Below, one piece after another: positions 1-5,919 of a stretch of DNA of 11,465 nucleotides. Origin of the DNA: Acidobacteriota bacterium (lineage in GTDB: Bacteria; Acidobacteriota; Terriglobia; UBA7540); NCBI GenBank assembly GCA_021828245.1, contig JAKASC010000054.1, positions 1 through 11,465 of the forward strand. Reading direction: 5' to 3'. Position 1 is the stretch's first letter; each line of letters opens with the position of its first letter. The notes beneath the pieces are model-generated. The model was not told the DNA's origin. It saw only the letters and a program-made list of their open reading frames with translations, and made no database searches. A program made the translations under genes and the position numbers.

Positions 1-176
1 ATGGTGCTGTTGACGTTGGTGAAGATTTTGAACTCATCGGCCACGCGCAGATCGTAACCGTAAGAGGAAAGCCCGTAGGAAATGACGCCTTCCCGAACTT
101 GGCTTTCCGCGAAGGGATGGATCATGTCGTGCTCTTTCACCATGCGACGAATCCAGCGATCACTTTTAACCGACAT
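1..176 (-). CDS. dcd: dCTP deaminase, N-terminal part (cut by window start)
   Basis: The enzyme deaminates dCTP to dUTP in the cytosolic pyrimidine route to dTTP. Only the first 58 codons are present; the rest lies left of the window. The reverse-strand translation begins MSVKSDRWIRRMVKEHDMI and later reads ISYGLSSYGYDLR and DEFKIFTNVNS. This is the familiar N-terminus of Dcd (full-length proteins are about 190 residues): the KSDxWIRRM start and the SSYGYDxR block are hallmarks. The catalytic region is outside the window and cannot be checked. The ATG start at 176-174 has GAGG (complement of 185-188) eight bases upstream. The gene is divergent from the HU gene, with 147 bases between start codons, and has its own predicted promoter. 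Identification is by remembered family sequence and is strong despite the truncation. Confidence 0.93.
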   Translation of the reverse strand, partial: MSVKSDRWIRRMVKEHDMIHPFAESQVREGVISYGLSSYGYDLRVADEFKIFTNVNST

Positions 177-223
177 GGGCTCAACCTCAATTAGAGAAGC
201 GCGGGCACGGCCGCGACTTGATG

Positions 224-240
224 GGGTCGCTTAGGGACCC
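224..240 (-). other. Possible 5'-end stem-loop in the dcd leader
   Basis: Inverted repeat GGGTC (224-228) and GACCC (236-240) with a 7-base loop. In the dcd direction it lies almost exactly at the predicted transcript start (about 239-240), so the message would begin with this short stem. Such 5' stems can protect mRNA, but a 5-bp stem is weak and may be chance. Confidence 0.25.
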
Positions 241-245
241 GATGA

Positions 246-274
246 ATGATAGTCGAGCGCGCCAAACTTGACAA
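246..274 (-). promoter_or_regulatory. Predicted sigma70-type promoter of dcd
   Basis: On the minus strand TTGTCA (complement of 269-274, 5/6 to consensus) and TATCAT (complement of 246-251, 5/6) are separated by exactly 17 bases. The start site would fall near 239, giving a leader of about 62 bases. The -35 overlaps the -35 of the opposite promoter for the HU gene by five bases. The call rests on sequence match alone. Confidence 0.6.
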
Positions 275-296
275 TCACTAAAGCGGTCTTTAGGAT
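268..296 (+). promoter_or_regulatory. Predicted sigma70-type promoter of the HU gene
   Basis: TTGACA (268-273, perfect -35) and TAGGAT (291-296, 4/6 -10) are separated by 17 bases. Transcription would start near 303, leaving a leader of about 20 bases that holds the Shine-Dalgarno GAGGAGG (312-318). The spacing to the gene and the perfect -35 make this a convincing match. Confidence 0.65.
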
Positions 297-323
297 GAAG
301 TCCAGCGATTCGAGGAGGATAGG

Positions 324-596
324 GTGATTAAGCTGGATCTGGTGAACGAAGTCGTCAATCGGACAGGGCTTTCCAAGGTCAAAGCCGAAATCGCCGTCGA
401 GACCATTTTCGATTCCATGAAGAAGGCGCTGGCGCGAGGCGAACGAATCGAGTTGCGGGGCTTCGGAGTGTTCAACGTCAAAGCGCGCAAGACAGGCGTG
501 GGACGAAATCCGCGCACGGGCCAAGTGGTCCAGATCCAGCCGGGCAAGGCCGTGCGCTTCAAGCCGGGCAAGGAACTGCAACTCCGCTCCTCGTAG
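324..596 (+). CDS. HU/IHF-family DNA-binding protein
   Basis: A 90-residue nucleoid-associated protein that would dimerise and bend DNA. Length and layout fit the family: an N-terminal helical dimerisation part (residues 1-40), the signature IELRGFGVF (42-50), and the beta-arm with GRNPRTGQ (60-67), whose Pro63 corresponds to the proline that intercalates into the minor groove in HU and IHF. It ends VRFKPGKELQLRSS. Translation starts at GTG (324-326), chosen because GAGGAGG at 312-318 lies five bases upstream and the protein then begins MIKLDLVNEVV, as family members do. It is monocistronic, convergent with the SIS gene and divergent from dcd. Whether it acts as an HU homodimer or an IHF-like subunit cannot be told from sequence. 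Confidence 0.95.
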   Translation: MIKLDLVNEVVNRTGLSKVKAEIAVETIFDSMKKALARGERIELRGFGVFNVKARKTGVGRNPRTGQVVQIQPGKAVRFKPGKELQLRSS

Positions 597-617
597 CGTC
601 ATCCCTCCGCGGGTTGG

Positions 618-655
618 GCGCGGCGGCACGCCTCCTCGCGGGCCAAGCGCCGCGC
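618..655. other. GC-rich inverted repeat in convergent intergenic gap
   Basis: GCGCGGCG (618-625) pairs perfectly with CGCCGCGC (648-655) across a 22-base loop, 22 bases after the HU stop codon. There is no T-run after it, so it is not a classical intrinsic terminator. It could protect the HU transcript 3' end or slow transcription from either side. In GC-rich DNA an 8-bp repeat may also be chance. Confidence 0.3.
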
Positions 656-722
656 GTCAACATCAGGACAGCGACTCCGCGCGATACCGCAGCACCCTTT
701 CCGACTCTTGAGCCTTGCATAG

Positions 723-747
723 CGCCAACGGCTGGCGAAGCGTTTTT
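723..747 (+). terminator. Weak candidate intrinsic terminator for the HU gene
   Basis: CGCCA (723-727) and TGGCG (733-737) form a 5-bp stem with a 5-base loop, followed after AAGCG by five Ts (743-747). The T-run touches the stop codon of the convergent SIS gene. The stem is short and the T-run is offset from it, so the call is tentative. Confidence 0.3.
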
Positions 748-1781
748 CAGCGGGTGCGGGTGACGATTTTGAGCGAGCGCGGGCGATCGGGGTCAATGCC
801 TTTGGCCTCGGCGAGCAAGGCGGCCAAAAGCTGGCCCGGAACGATGTAGGGAATGGGGCTGTAAAGTTCCGGAATGAAGGCCGGAATGCGGAGGGCGCGG
901 GTGACGGGCGGAAGCTTGGCTTCCGCCGAGGAGATGGCCAGGGTTTCCGCGCGCAGCTTACCCAGGCGCGTGGCCAAGCGCTTCATTTCCGCAAACGCTT
1001 TGCCGGGCGGCATGAAGAGGATCATCGGGAAATCGCGCTCGACGAGGGCGATGGGTCCGTGGAGAAAGTCGGCGGCGGAAAAGCGCTCGGCGACCACGTA
1101 ACAGGTTTCCATCAATTTCAGCGACAGTTCGAAGGCGTTGGCGTAGTTGAGCCCGCGCGCCACCACGGCGCACTCGCGCATGTAACGATAGCGCTCCACA
1201 AGCTCGCGGATTTCGGGTTCGAGATGAAGCGCCTGCCGCACGTGACCGGGAATCTCGCTGACCGCCTCCAGCGTGACCTTGGGACCTAACGTGGAGGCCA
1301 AAAGGTAGAGCATCAGGAGTTGGCCGGTGTAAGTCTTGGTGGCGGCGACGGAACGCTGATGTCCGGCGCGCACCAAGAACACCTCATCCACCAAGCGCGC
1401 CATCGCCGAGTCGCGCTCATTAGTGATGCCGACCGTGCAGGCGCCCTGGCGGCGCGCCGCTTGAAGCACCAGGTTAATGTCCGTGCCTTCGCCCGACTGC
1501 GAAATGCCAATCACCAGCGCCCGGCGAAGGTTGAGTCGGGCGTGATAGAGCGTGTGGACGGAAGGGGCGGCGAGCGAGACGGGAATGCCCGTCGTGATTT
1601 CCATCAGGTAGCGACCAAAAAGGGCGGCGTTATCCGAGGTGCCCCGCGCCACCAGAACAATCAATTGGAAATTCTGCCGAGCGCAAAACTGCTTGAAGTT
1701 GCGGGCATGGTCGAGCTCCGCCCGCAACGCGCGTTCGAGCACGCGCGGCTGCTCCAGGATTTCTTCCATCATCCGCGACAT
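747..1781 (-). CDS. Double SIS-domain sugar-phosphate isomerase/deaminase-like protein (GlmS-C / NagB-II type)
   Basis: A 344-residue cytosolic protein with two tandem SIS (sugar isomerase) domains, about residues 30-160 and 195-325, and no glutaminase domain. It resembles the isomerase half of GlmS and stand-alone glucosamine-6-phosphate deaminases of the NagB-II type. Visible motifs: MxxEIxEQP-like start, ISQSGEGTD (93-101, phosphosugar loop), SVAATKTYTGQL (144-155) and LKLMET...LHGP, in which Glu225 and His241 have the same 16-residue spacing as GlmS Glu488 and His504. The C-tail reads DPDRPRSLKIVTRTR. Relatives usually have a lysine one residue later (LSKVT), so the catalytic-lysine register looks shifted here. 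The start MSRMMEE was chosen because family proteins begin there. It has no good Shine-Dalgarno, but a TACAAT -10 lies eight bases upstream, so the message may be leaderless. The substrate is inferred, not shown. Confidence 0.85.
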   Translation of the reverse strand: MSRMMEEILEQPRVLERALRAELDHARNFKQFCARQNFQLIVLVARGTSDNAALFGRYLMEITTGIPVSLAAPSVHTLYHARLNLRRALVIGISQSGEGTDINLVLQAARRQGACTVGITNERDSAMARLVDEVFLVRAGHQRSVAATKTYTGQLLMLYLLASTLGPKVTLEAVSEIPGHVRQALHLEPEIRELVERYRYMRECAVVARGLNYANAFELSLKLMETCYVVAERFSAADFLHGPIALVERDFPMILFMPPGKAFAEMKRLATRLGKLRAETLAISSAEAKLPPVTRALRIPAFIPELYSPIPYIVPGQLLAALLAEAKGIDPDRPRSLKIVTRTR

Positions 1782-1789
1782 AGCAGGCC

Positions 1790-1795
1790 ATTGTA
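1790..1795 (-). promoter_or_regulatory. Candidate -10 element for the SIS gene (leaderless arrangement)
   Basis: TACAAT (complement of 1790-1795, 5/6 to consensus) ends eight bases before the ATG at 1781. This would place the transcription start at or within a base or two of the start codon. No good -35 is present at 16-18 bases (GCCTAA at 17; TTGGCC only at 20). The remainder of the gap, 1796-2008, shows no gene or clear signal. Confidence 0.35.
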
Positions 1796-2008
1796 CCTTA
1801 CCCGCGGGTGACTTAGGCCAACCCTGGAACGGGAAGCTCCGATGCACACGACCTGCAGGCCCGCATCGCCTGCTCCCTGCCCTGACCTTACTGCGCACGG
1901 ATGGGCCGCGGCCGCTTCGCCGCAGCCGATCAAATCGCCTAGGGACGGTTTCCACCGCAGTCTCGGCCCCCCGCGTGGAGGGCGGACTGGAAGGCGCCGG
2001 TCACTCGC

Positions 2009-3034
2009 CTATGGTTTAGGTGGCGTAGGGTTGGGGGGCGTGGGCGAGGGCAGTTGGGGGCCCCGCAAGACGGGCGAAGACGGTATTGGAGACGGCGCCT
2101 GACGGATCAACGCATCTCCGATGCTGTTTTCAAATAGTTTGTAAACTGTGGAGTTCGCAAAGAGAACGTCGAGGCAGCAGTAGAGCTCATCCACGGCCTT
2201 GTAAAGCGCGGGGTTGGACCTCGTGTCCGCCACCCTGACGCCATTTGACAAGAGGTCGGCAATCTTCACCGCTCGGGCGTGGGACTTGAAGGCCGAATGG
2301 TCCGACAAGTACCTCGATATCTGCTCGGACTTGTTCACGGCTCCGGGGTCGTTGGCGAACATGTAAGTTCGCGTCCACTGTGCGACCATCTCCTTCGACA
2401 GATTGATTGCGTGCTGAGAATCAATCAGCAGTGAGGGGCCTAACGGCGCGAGGATCGGCAACCAGCTTTGGATCTTGGATGGGTCTTCCTTTAACTCATC
2501 CTGGGCCTTCCTGAATTGCTCCAGGATGGCTTCGGCTGGCGAAAATCCGTTCTGAGTCCGCATTTGCGGGTCAATAGGACCGAGCTCTGCATCCCTGTCC
2601 ATGAGAATTTCGTCCCCAGACATCACGAGCATTGTCGCCGCGCTTTTCGCGAACGAAGGAATTATGAAGTGGACACTTGTGAACCTCGCCCGCAGCTGGT
2701 GAACGATGGATTCCGCTGCCTCCACAATCCCGCCAGGGCTGTGGACCAAGACATCCAGATTTGGAGGCTCAATGTTCTCGGTGACGGTCTTGAAGCCGAT
2801 TTTGTCGCTGAAGTCAATCATCAGCCATTCCGGCGGGACGGGCTTGCCAGGGGACGTGCAAGCGCTCGCATAGATGACCAGGGGGCGCTTCGTAACCTGT
2901 TCGACGGCAGCGGTTTTGAGTCGCCGATATCGGTCCGCATGCCCGGGCTGTCCGGGCTGCGGTGGGGCCTGCTGGTCTTGCAAAACAGCAAGCGTCAACT
3001 CATCAAGGATGCGGTTCCAAGTCGCTTTCGGCAT
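2009..3034 (-). CDS. SDH-family Clp-fold serine protease (S49/SppA-like)
   Basis: A 341-residue protein of the prokaryotic serine dehydrogenase proteinase (SDH) family, which has the ClpP/crotonase fold and is related to S49 peptidases. Motifs in order: LDVLVHSPGG (93-102, oxyanion-type glycine loop), SFAKSAATML (127-136, predicted nucleophile Ser131) and DAELGPIDPQ (148-157), all typical of the family. There is no signal peptide or membrane helix, so it is probably cytosolic. The last 29 residues (313-341) are a proline-rich, low-complexity tail (PSPTPPNPTPPKP at the end), outside the conserved domain. The ATG lies one base after the stop of the upstream small gene (TGATATG) and has no Shine-Dalgarno, implying coupled translation. 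Substrate and role are unknown. The neighbourhood (own promoter, small partner, no metabolic link to flanking genes) suggests an accessory unit. Confidence 0.88.
   Translation of the reverse strand: MPKATWNRILDELTLAVLQDQQAPPQPGQPGHADRYRRLKTAAVEQVTKRPLVIYASACTSPGKPVPPEWLMIDFSDKIGFKTVTENIEPPNLDVLVHSPGGIVEAAESIVHQLRARFTSVHFIIPSFAKSAATMLVMSGDEILMDRDAELGPIDPQMRTQNGFSPAEAILEQFRKAQDELKEDPSKIQSWLPILAPLGPSLLIDSQHAINLSKEMVAQWTRTYMFANDPGAVNKSEQISRYLSDHSAFKSHARAVKIADLLSNGVRVADTRSNPALYKAVDELYCCLDVLFANSTVYKLFENSIGDALIRQAPSPIPSSPVLRGPQLPSPTPPNPTPPKP
2028..2060 (+). other. G-quadruplex motif on the template strand of the SDH protease gene
   Basis: Five G-runs occur close together on the plus strand: 2028-2030, 2033-2038, 2042-2044, 2048-2050 and 2056-2060, with loops of 2, 3, 3 and 5 bases. 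This satisfies the G3+N1-7 pattern. It lies in the 3' end of the protease gene, where the complementary strand encodes the proline-rich tail. Since the gene runs on the minus strand, the G-rich strand is the transcription template. Folding is predicted by pattern only. Confidence 0.5.
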
Positions 3035-3035
3035 A

Positions 3036-3230
3036 TCAGAGCATGAGGAGTGCGGAGCCGGTCGAGAGAGAGGTCTGGGCGCTGAGGGCCAACAGCGCCT
3101 CCAAATACTGGCGGTACGAGATGTTCATCACGTTCATGGCCTCAATCAACTCAGGGTAGTCCCTTTCTAGGCGAGCAAAATACTCACGCACCTCGGCTTC
3201 GTTCTGAACGTCAGGGATTGGGAGTGGCAT
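3036..3230 (-). CDS. Small protein of unknown function, coupled to SDH protease
   Basis: A 64-residue protein that I do not recognise. It starts MPLPIPDVQNEAEVREYF and continues with charged, likely helical stretches (residues 10-30 acidic/basic, 33-50 amphipathic), ending in a small hydrophobic, serine-rich tail (LSAQTSLSTGSALLML). There is no signal peptide or transmembrane segment of convincing length. The start at 3230 is fixed by a near-perfect Shine-Dalgarno, GAGGAGG, six bases upstream; longer versions of the frame would put the start on top of that site. Its TGA is separated by a single base from the protease ATG, so the two are almost surely co-translated. By position it could be a regulator, adaptor or substrate of the protease, but nothing in its sequence proves this. 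Confidence 0.75.
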   Translation of the reverse strand: MPLPIPDVQNEAEVREYFARLERDYPELIEAMNVMNISYRQYLEALLALSAQTSLSTGSALLML

Positions 3231-3236
3231 ATCTAG

Positions 3237-3243
3237 CCTCCTC
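3237..3243 (-). promoter_or_regulatory. Strong Shine-Dalgarno deciding the small gene's start
   Basis: GAGGAGG (complement of 3237-3243) sits six bases before the ATG at 3230. It decides between this start and in-frame upstream ATGs, one of which (ATGAGG) would overlap the site itself. Confidence 0.75.
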
Positions 3244-3292
3244 ATCGGTCGGCTCCACTGGTTGCCGGTGCCGTGCAGCGACATCCCTAATC

Positions 3293-3298
3293 ATTATA
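3293..3298 (-). promoter_or_regulatory. Candidate -10 (TATAAT) for the small protein/SDH protease pair
   Basis: A perfect TATAAT (complement of 3293-3298) lies 62 bases before the small gene's start. At 17 bases upstream the -35 position reads TGTATT, a poor match, so either the promoter needs an activator or another sigma factor, or the -10 is fortuitous. The rest of the gap to the oxidoreductase stop at 3472 (3299-3471) shows no gene or clear structure. Confidence 0.45.
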
Positions 3299-3471
3299 GT
3301 CCCCCCTTGGGAAAGAATACATTACCCCGACCAAGGCAGATTTGCCACCAGTAACGCTCAGGCCCCTGCCTTCGTGCCTCCCGCTGCTCGCGCCCGGGAA
3401 GCTTCAGGTCTCGACAGCACGGCCGCACGGCAAGCCCCCGGACCAACCCCCACAGCGGAGCGATTTGTCAG

Positions 3472-4500
3472 CTAGGCAGGGAGCGATTTGGCGAGCGCTT
3501 CAAGTTCCGGCTCACCGGGGCCGAGGGGCAGCTTCACTTTTCCGCGCTGCACGGCGGAGCGGCAGATGGCCATCATGATTTCGAGGTCCTTGTAGGCGCT
3601 CTCGCCGTTGCAAGGATGAACCTTGGATTCATCATCCAGCCAATCCACCATTTCCTGAACGTAAGGCCCCATGTCGTGCTCATAATCCATGCCGCCTGGG
3701 CCCGAGAGCACGCCATCGCGCGTGACGGCGCGCCAGCCGCCGCCGGTGAGAACTTCGGCAAAGCCTTCCGTGCCTTGCGCGCCGATTCGACACTTGCGCC
3801 ACCAGTATTCCACTTCGGGGACGTCGGGCGCGCCGTCGCCCGACTCGACGATGCCCCGCACGCCGTTGGAAAATTGGATGAGGCCGGCGACGTAATCGGG
3901 GGAAGGATGATTATCCGTCAGCTTCGACTTTCCGTGGGCCTGGCCGACGACCCACTCGGCTTCGGCGTTATCGTTAAACCAACGAATATAGTCAATCAGG
4001 TGCGTCATCATGTGCATCATCCATCCGGTGGCCGTGCCATAGACGGTATGGACGCGGCCCAGCGCGCCGCTCGCGACGATTTCCTTGACCTTCTTATAGT
4101 GCGCGCCGTAGCGATGCTGATGGCTGACAACCGTTTTGACGCCCGCCTCGCGGACCAGATGCATGATGTCGAGGGCTTCGTTGGTCGAAAGCGCGGTGGG
4201 CTTTTCGTAAGCGATCAACCGGGCGCCCGCTTCGACGCCAGCGCGAATCAGCGGCAGGCGGAGGTCGGGGAGCGTGCAAAAGCAGAAGACGTCCGGGCGG
4301 GTTTTCTTGACCAGCGAGGCGGCGTCCGTGCTGGTCTCCGAGACGCCGAACTTCTTGGCGGCGGCGTCCAACCGCGCGCGGTCAATGTCGCAAAGGCCGA
4401 CAATCTCAAAGCGGCCGTTTTTCATAAAAGCGTCGGCATGATGGTTGCCGCGCTTGCCCATGCCCGCCACCACGACGGTGTACTTTTTGTGTCCGCTCAT
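3472..4500 (-). CDS. Gfo/Idh/MocA-family oxidoreductase
   Basis: A 342-residue NAD(P)-dependent dehydrogenase of the glucose-fructose oxidoreductase / inositol dehydrogenase / MocA family, presumably acting on a sugar or cyclitol in the cytosol. The N-terminal Rossmann fold carries GMGKRG (13-18, the GxGxxG dinucleotide loop) and the acidic end of strand 2 (CDID, 37-40). The family's catalytic-lysine motif is seen as YEKPTAL (98-104, Lys100). The C-terminal substrate domain contains MTHLIDYIRWF (165-175), matching the HxxD active-site helix. Length is normal. The ATG at 4500 follows GAGGA (complement of 4504-4508) at a short spacing of three bases. It lies 179 bases downstream of the aminotransferase gene on the same strand. 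No clear promoter was found in that gap. The specific substrate cannot be named from sequence. Confidence 0.9.
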   Translation of the reverse strand: MSGHKKYTVVVAGMGKRGNHHADAFMKNGRFEIVGLCDIDRARLDAAAKKFGVSETSTDAASLVKKTRPDVFCFCTLPDLRLPLIRAGVEAGARLIAYEKPTALSTNEALDIMHLVREAGVKTVVSHQHRYGAHYKKVKEIVASGALGRVHTVYGTATGWMMHMMTHLIDYIRWFNDNAEAEWVVGQAHGKSKLTDNHPSPDYVAGLIQFSNGVRGIVESGDGAPDVPEVEYWWRKCRIGAQGTEGFAEVLTGGGWRAVTRDGVLSGPGGMDYEHDMGPYVQEMVDWLDDESKVHPCNGESAYKDLEIMMAICRSAVQRGKVKLPLGPGEPELEALAKSLPA

Positions 4501-4679
4501 GGTTCCTCGCGCAAGCTCGCGGGTGCTGCTCCCGGAGCGAAGTTTTTGGTTCCCCTCTGCGGAGCCGTTCCGACTTAAAAGGATTTAACGCACAGGGCTC
4601 GAGAACCGTTGTGGCCTCTGGGCGGAAACGTTCGGCGCGCAAATAACCGAGCCCCGCGACGGTTCCTCCGTGCTACGAT

Positions 4680-5825
4680 TTAACGCGCCACTTTCTGAGC
4701 CTTGCCTGCCTGAGTTTTATCCCACGCGACGATGGCCTCAATCACACGGTTCACTTCGGCCTCGGTCAACTCCGGGTACATCGGCAGCGAAAGAACCCGC
4801 GCCGCGGAGCGTTCCGTGTGCTTTAGCGAGCCCGCAATGCGCGCCGGCCGGCCCCACGGAAAGCTTTCCTGCTGATGAATGGCAATGGGATAGTGCGTGA
4901 GGGCCGTGATGCCACGCGAGTCGAGATAAGCCTGCAAACTGTCCCGCTCATCGGTCTCGACGACGTAGAGATGGAAGACGTTGCGGTAGCCGGGAAGCGT
5001 CCAAGGTAACTGGAGCGAAGTGCCCGCCAAGCCTCCGTCGTATTGCCGGGCCAGGCGGATGCGCGCGTCGCTCCAGGCGTCGAGATGGCGCAGCTTCACG
5101 CGCAGCGTGGCGGCATGAATTTCGTCGAGGCGGCTGTTGAAGCCGAGACTGTGATGCGAGCGCTTGAGCGAGCCGTGATTGCGCAGCCGGCGCAGCGCGG
5201 TGGCCAGGGCTTCATCGTTGGTCAACACAGCGCCGCCGTCGCCAAAGCAGCCGAGATTTTTCTGAATGATGAAACTGGTGCAAACGGCATCGCTCAACTC
5301 GCCCAGGGTGAAATCGGCGCCGCGCGCTCCGAGCGCCTGGGCGTTATCTTCAATGACCCGCAAGTTGTGCTTCTTGGCGATGGCCGACACGGCTCTCATG
5401 TCCGCGGGCTGACCGTAGAGATGAACGGGCACAATGGCTTTGGTGTGCGGGCTGATGGCGGCTTCGAGCAGGGAAGGGTCCAGGTTGCGCGTTTTGGGGT
5501 CAATGTCCACGAAGACCGGCGTCGCGCCGACCAGCCAGATGGCTTCGGCGGTAGCAAAAAAAGTGTTCGACGTGGTGATGACTTCATCGCCAGGGCCGAT
5601 GCCGAACGCGTGAAAAACCAGCCAAAGCGCATCCGTGCCGGAATTGACGCCCACGGCGTGGCGCTGATGGGCATAACGGGCCAATTCTTCTTCAAACTGC
5701 TTGAGCTGCGGCCCTAACACATACGTTCCACTCTCCAGAACCTCGTGGAGGGCGTGGTCAATTTCATCCTTGAGGTTATGGTATTGACGCACGTGACCGT
5801 AGAATCCAATCTTCTCTCCCGCCAT
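4680..5825 (-). CDS. DegT/DnrJ/EryC1/StrS-family PLP-dependent aminotransferase
   Basis: A 381-residue sugar aminotransferase of the fold-type I family that converts keto-sugar nucleotides to amino sugars, usually for cell-surface glycans or secondary metabolites. Seen: GTDALWL (63-69, phosphate-binding region), VIEDNAQALGA (157-167, with Asp160 facing the pyridine nitrogen), SFIIQKNLGCFGDGGA (184-199, Schiff-base Lys189) and GFNSRLDEIHAATL (228-241). The segment before the lysine is IIQ where relatives commonly have a proline (PxK). The ATG at 5825 has AGGGAGG (complement of 5832-5838) six bases upstream, an excellent site. It is 94 bases downstream of the TatD gene with a possible own promoter, and upstream of a Gfo/Idh/MocA oxidoreductase. 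Dehydrogenase plus aminotransferase is a pairing known from 3-amino sugar pathways, so a shared pathway is plausible but unproven. Confidence 0.92.
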   Translation of the reverse strand: MAGEKIGFYGHVRQYHNLKDEIDHALHEVLESGTYVLGPQLKQFEEELARYAHQRHAVGVNSGTDALWLVFHAFGIGPGDEVITTSNTFFATAEAIWLVGATPVFVDIDPKTRNLDPSLLEAAISPHTKAIVPVHLYGQPADMRAVSAIAKKHNLRVIEDNAQALGARGADFTLGELSDAVCTSFIIQKNLGCFGDGGAVLTNDEALATALRRLRNHGSLKRSHHSLGFNSRLDEIHAATLRVKLRHLDAWSDARIRLARQYDGGLAGTSLQLPWTLPGYRNVFHLYVVETDERDSLQAYLDSRGITALTHYPIAIHQQESFPWGRPARIAGSLKHTERSAARVLSLPMYPELTEAEVNRVIEAIVAWDKTQAGKAQKVAR

Positions 5826-5860
5826 GGAGCGCCTCCCTGGGAATTGAATCAGAAAATCTC

Positions 5861-5890
5861 AGGATAATGAAAAAGTCCTTTTCAGCGCAA
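5861..5890 (-). promoter_or_regulatory. Candidate promoter of the aminotransferase gene
   Basis: TTGCGC (complement of 5885-5890) and TATCCT (complement of 5861-5866) are 18 bases apart, upstream of the Shine-Dalgarno. The stretch is clearly AT-richer than its surroundings. Both hexamers are imperfect (3/6 and 4/6), so this is a moderate call. If real, it separates the aminotransferase/oxidoreductase pair from larC-metG-TatD. Confidence 0.35.
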
Positions 5891-5919
5891 GAAAATTCGC
5901 CGACCGCTCGGAACCAGCC

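Noticed and set aside
1904..1915. GGCCGCGGCC palindrome overlapping GCGGCCGC between SIS and protease genes
   Set aside because: Short self-complementary GC-only strings are expected by chance in this base composition and no promoter or gene end is properly placed around it.
1782..1955. N-terminal extension of the SIS protein by 58 residues
   Set aside because: The extension is Arg/Gly/Ser-rich, has no family similarity or Shine-Dalgarno, and the family start MxxEIxEQP fits the ATG at 1781.
3616..4578. 320-codon open frame on the plus strand opposite the Gfo/Idh/MocA gene
   Set aside because: Shadow of a well-supported gene; composition is that of complementary GC-rich codons and no domain is recognisable.
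4582..4686. Ten-base direct repeat GATTTAACGC at 4582-4591 and 4677-4686
   Set aside because: The second copy includes the end of the aminotransferase gene, there is no element or duplicated gene between the copies, and the length is too short to argue for a target-site duplication.
5870..5884. TGAAAA/TTTTCA stem upstream of the aminotransferase gene
   Set aside because: Six weak AT pairs inside a likely promoter spacer; not a terminator by composition.
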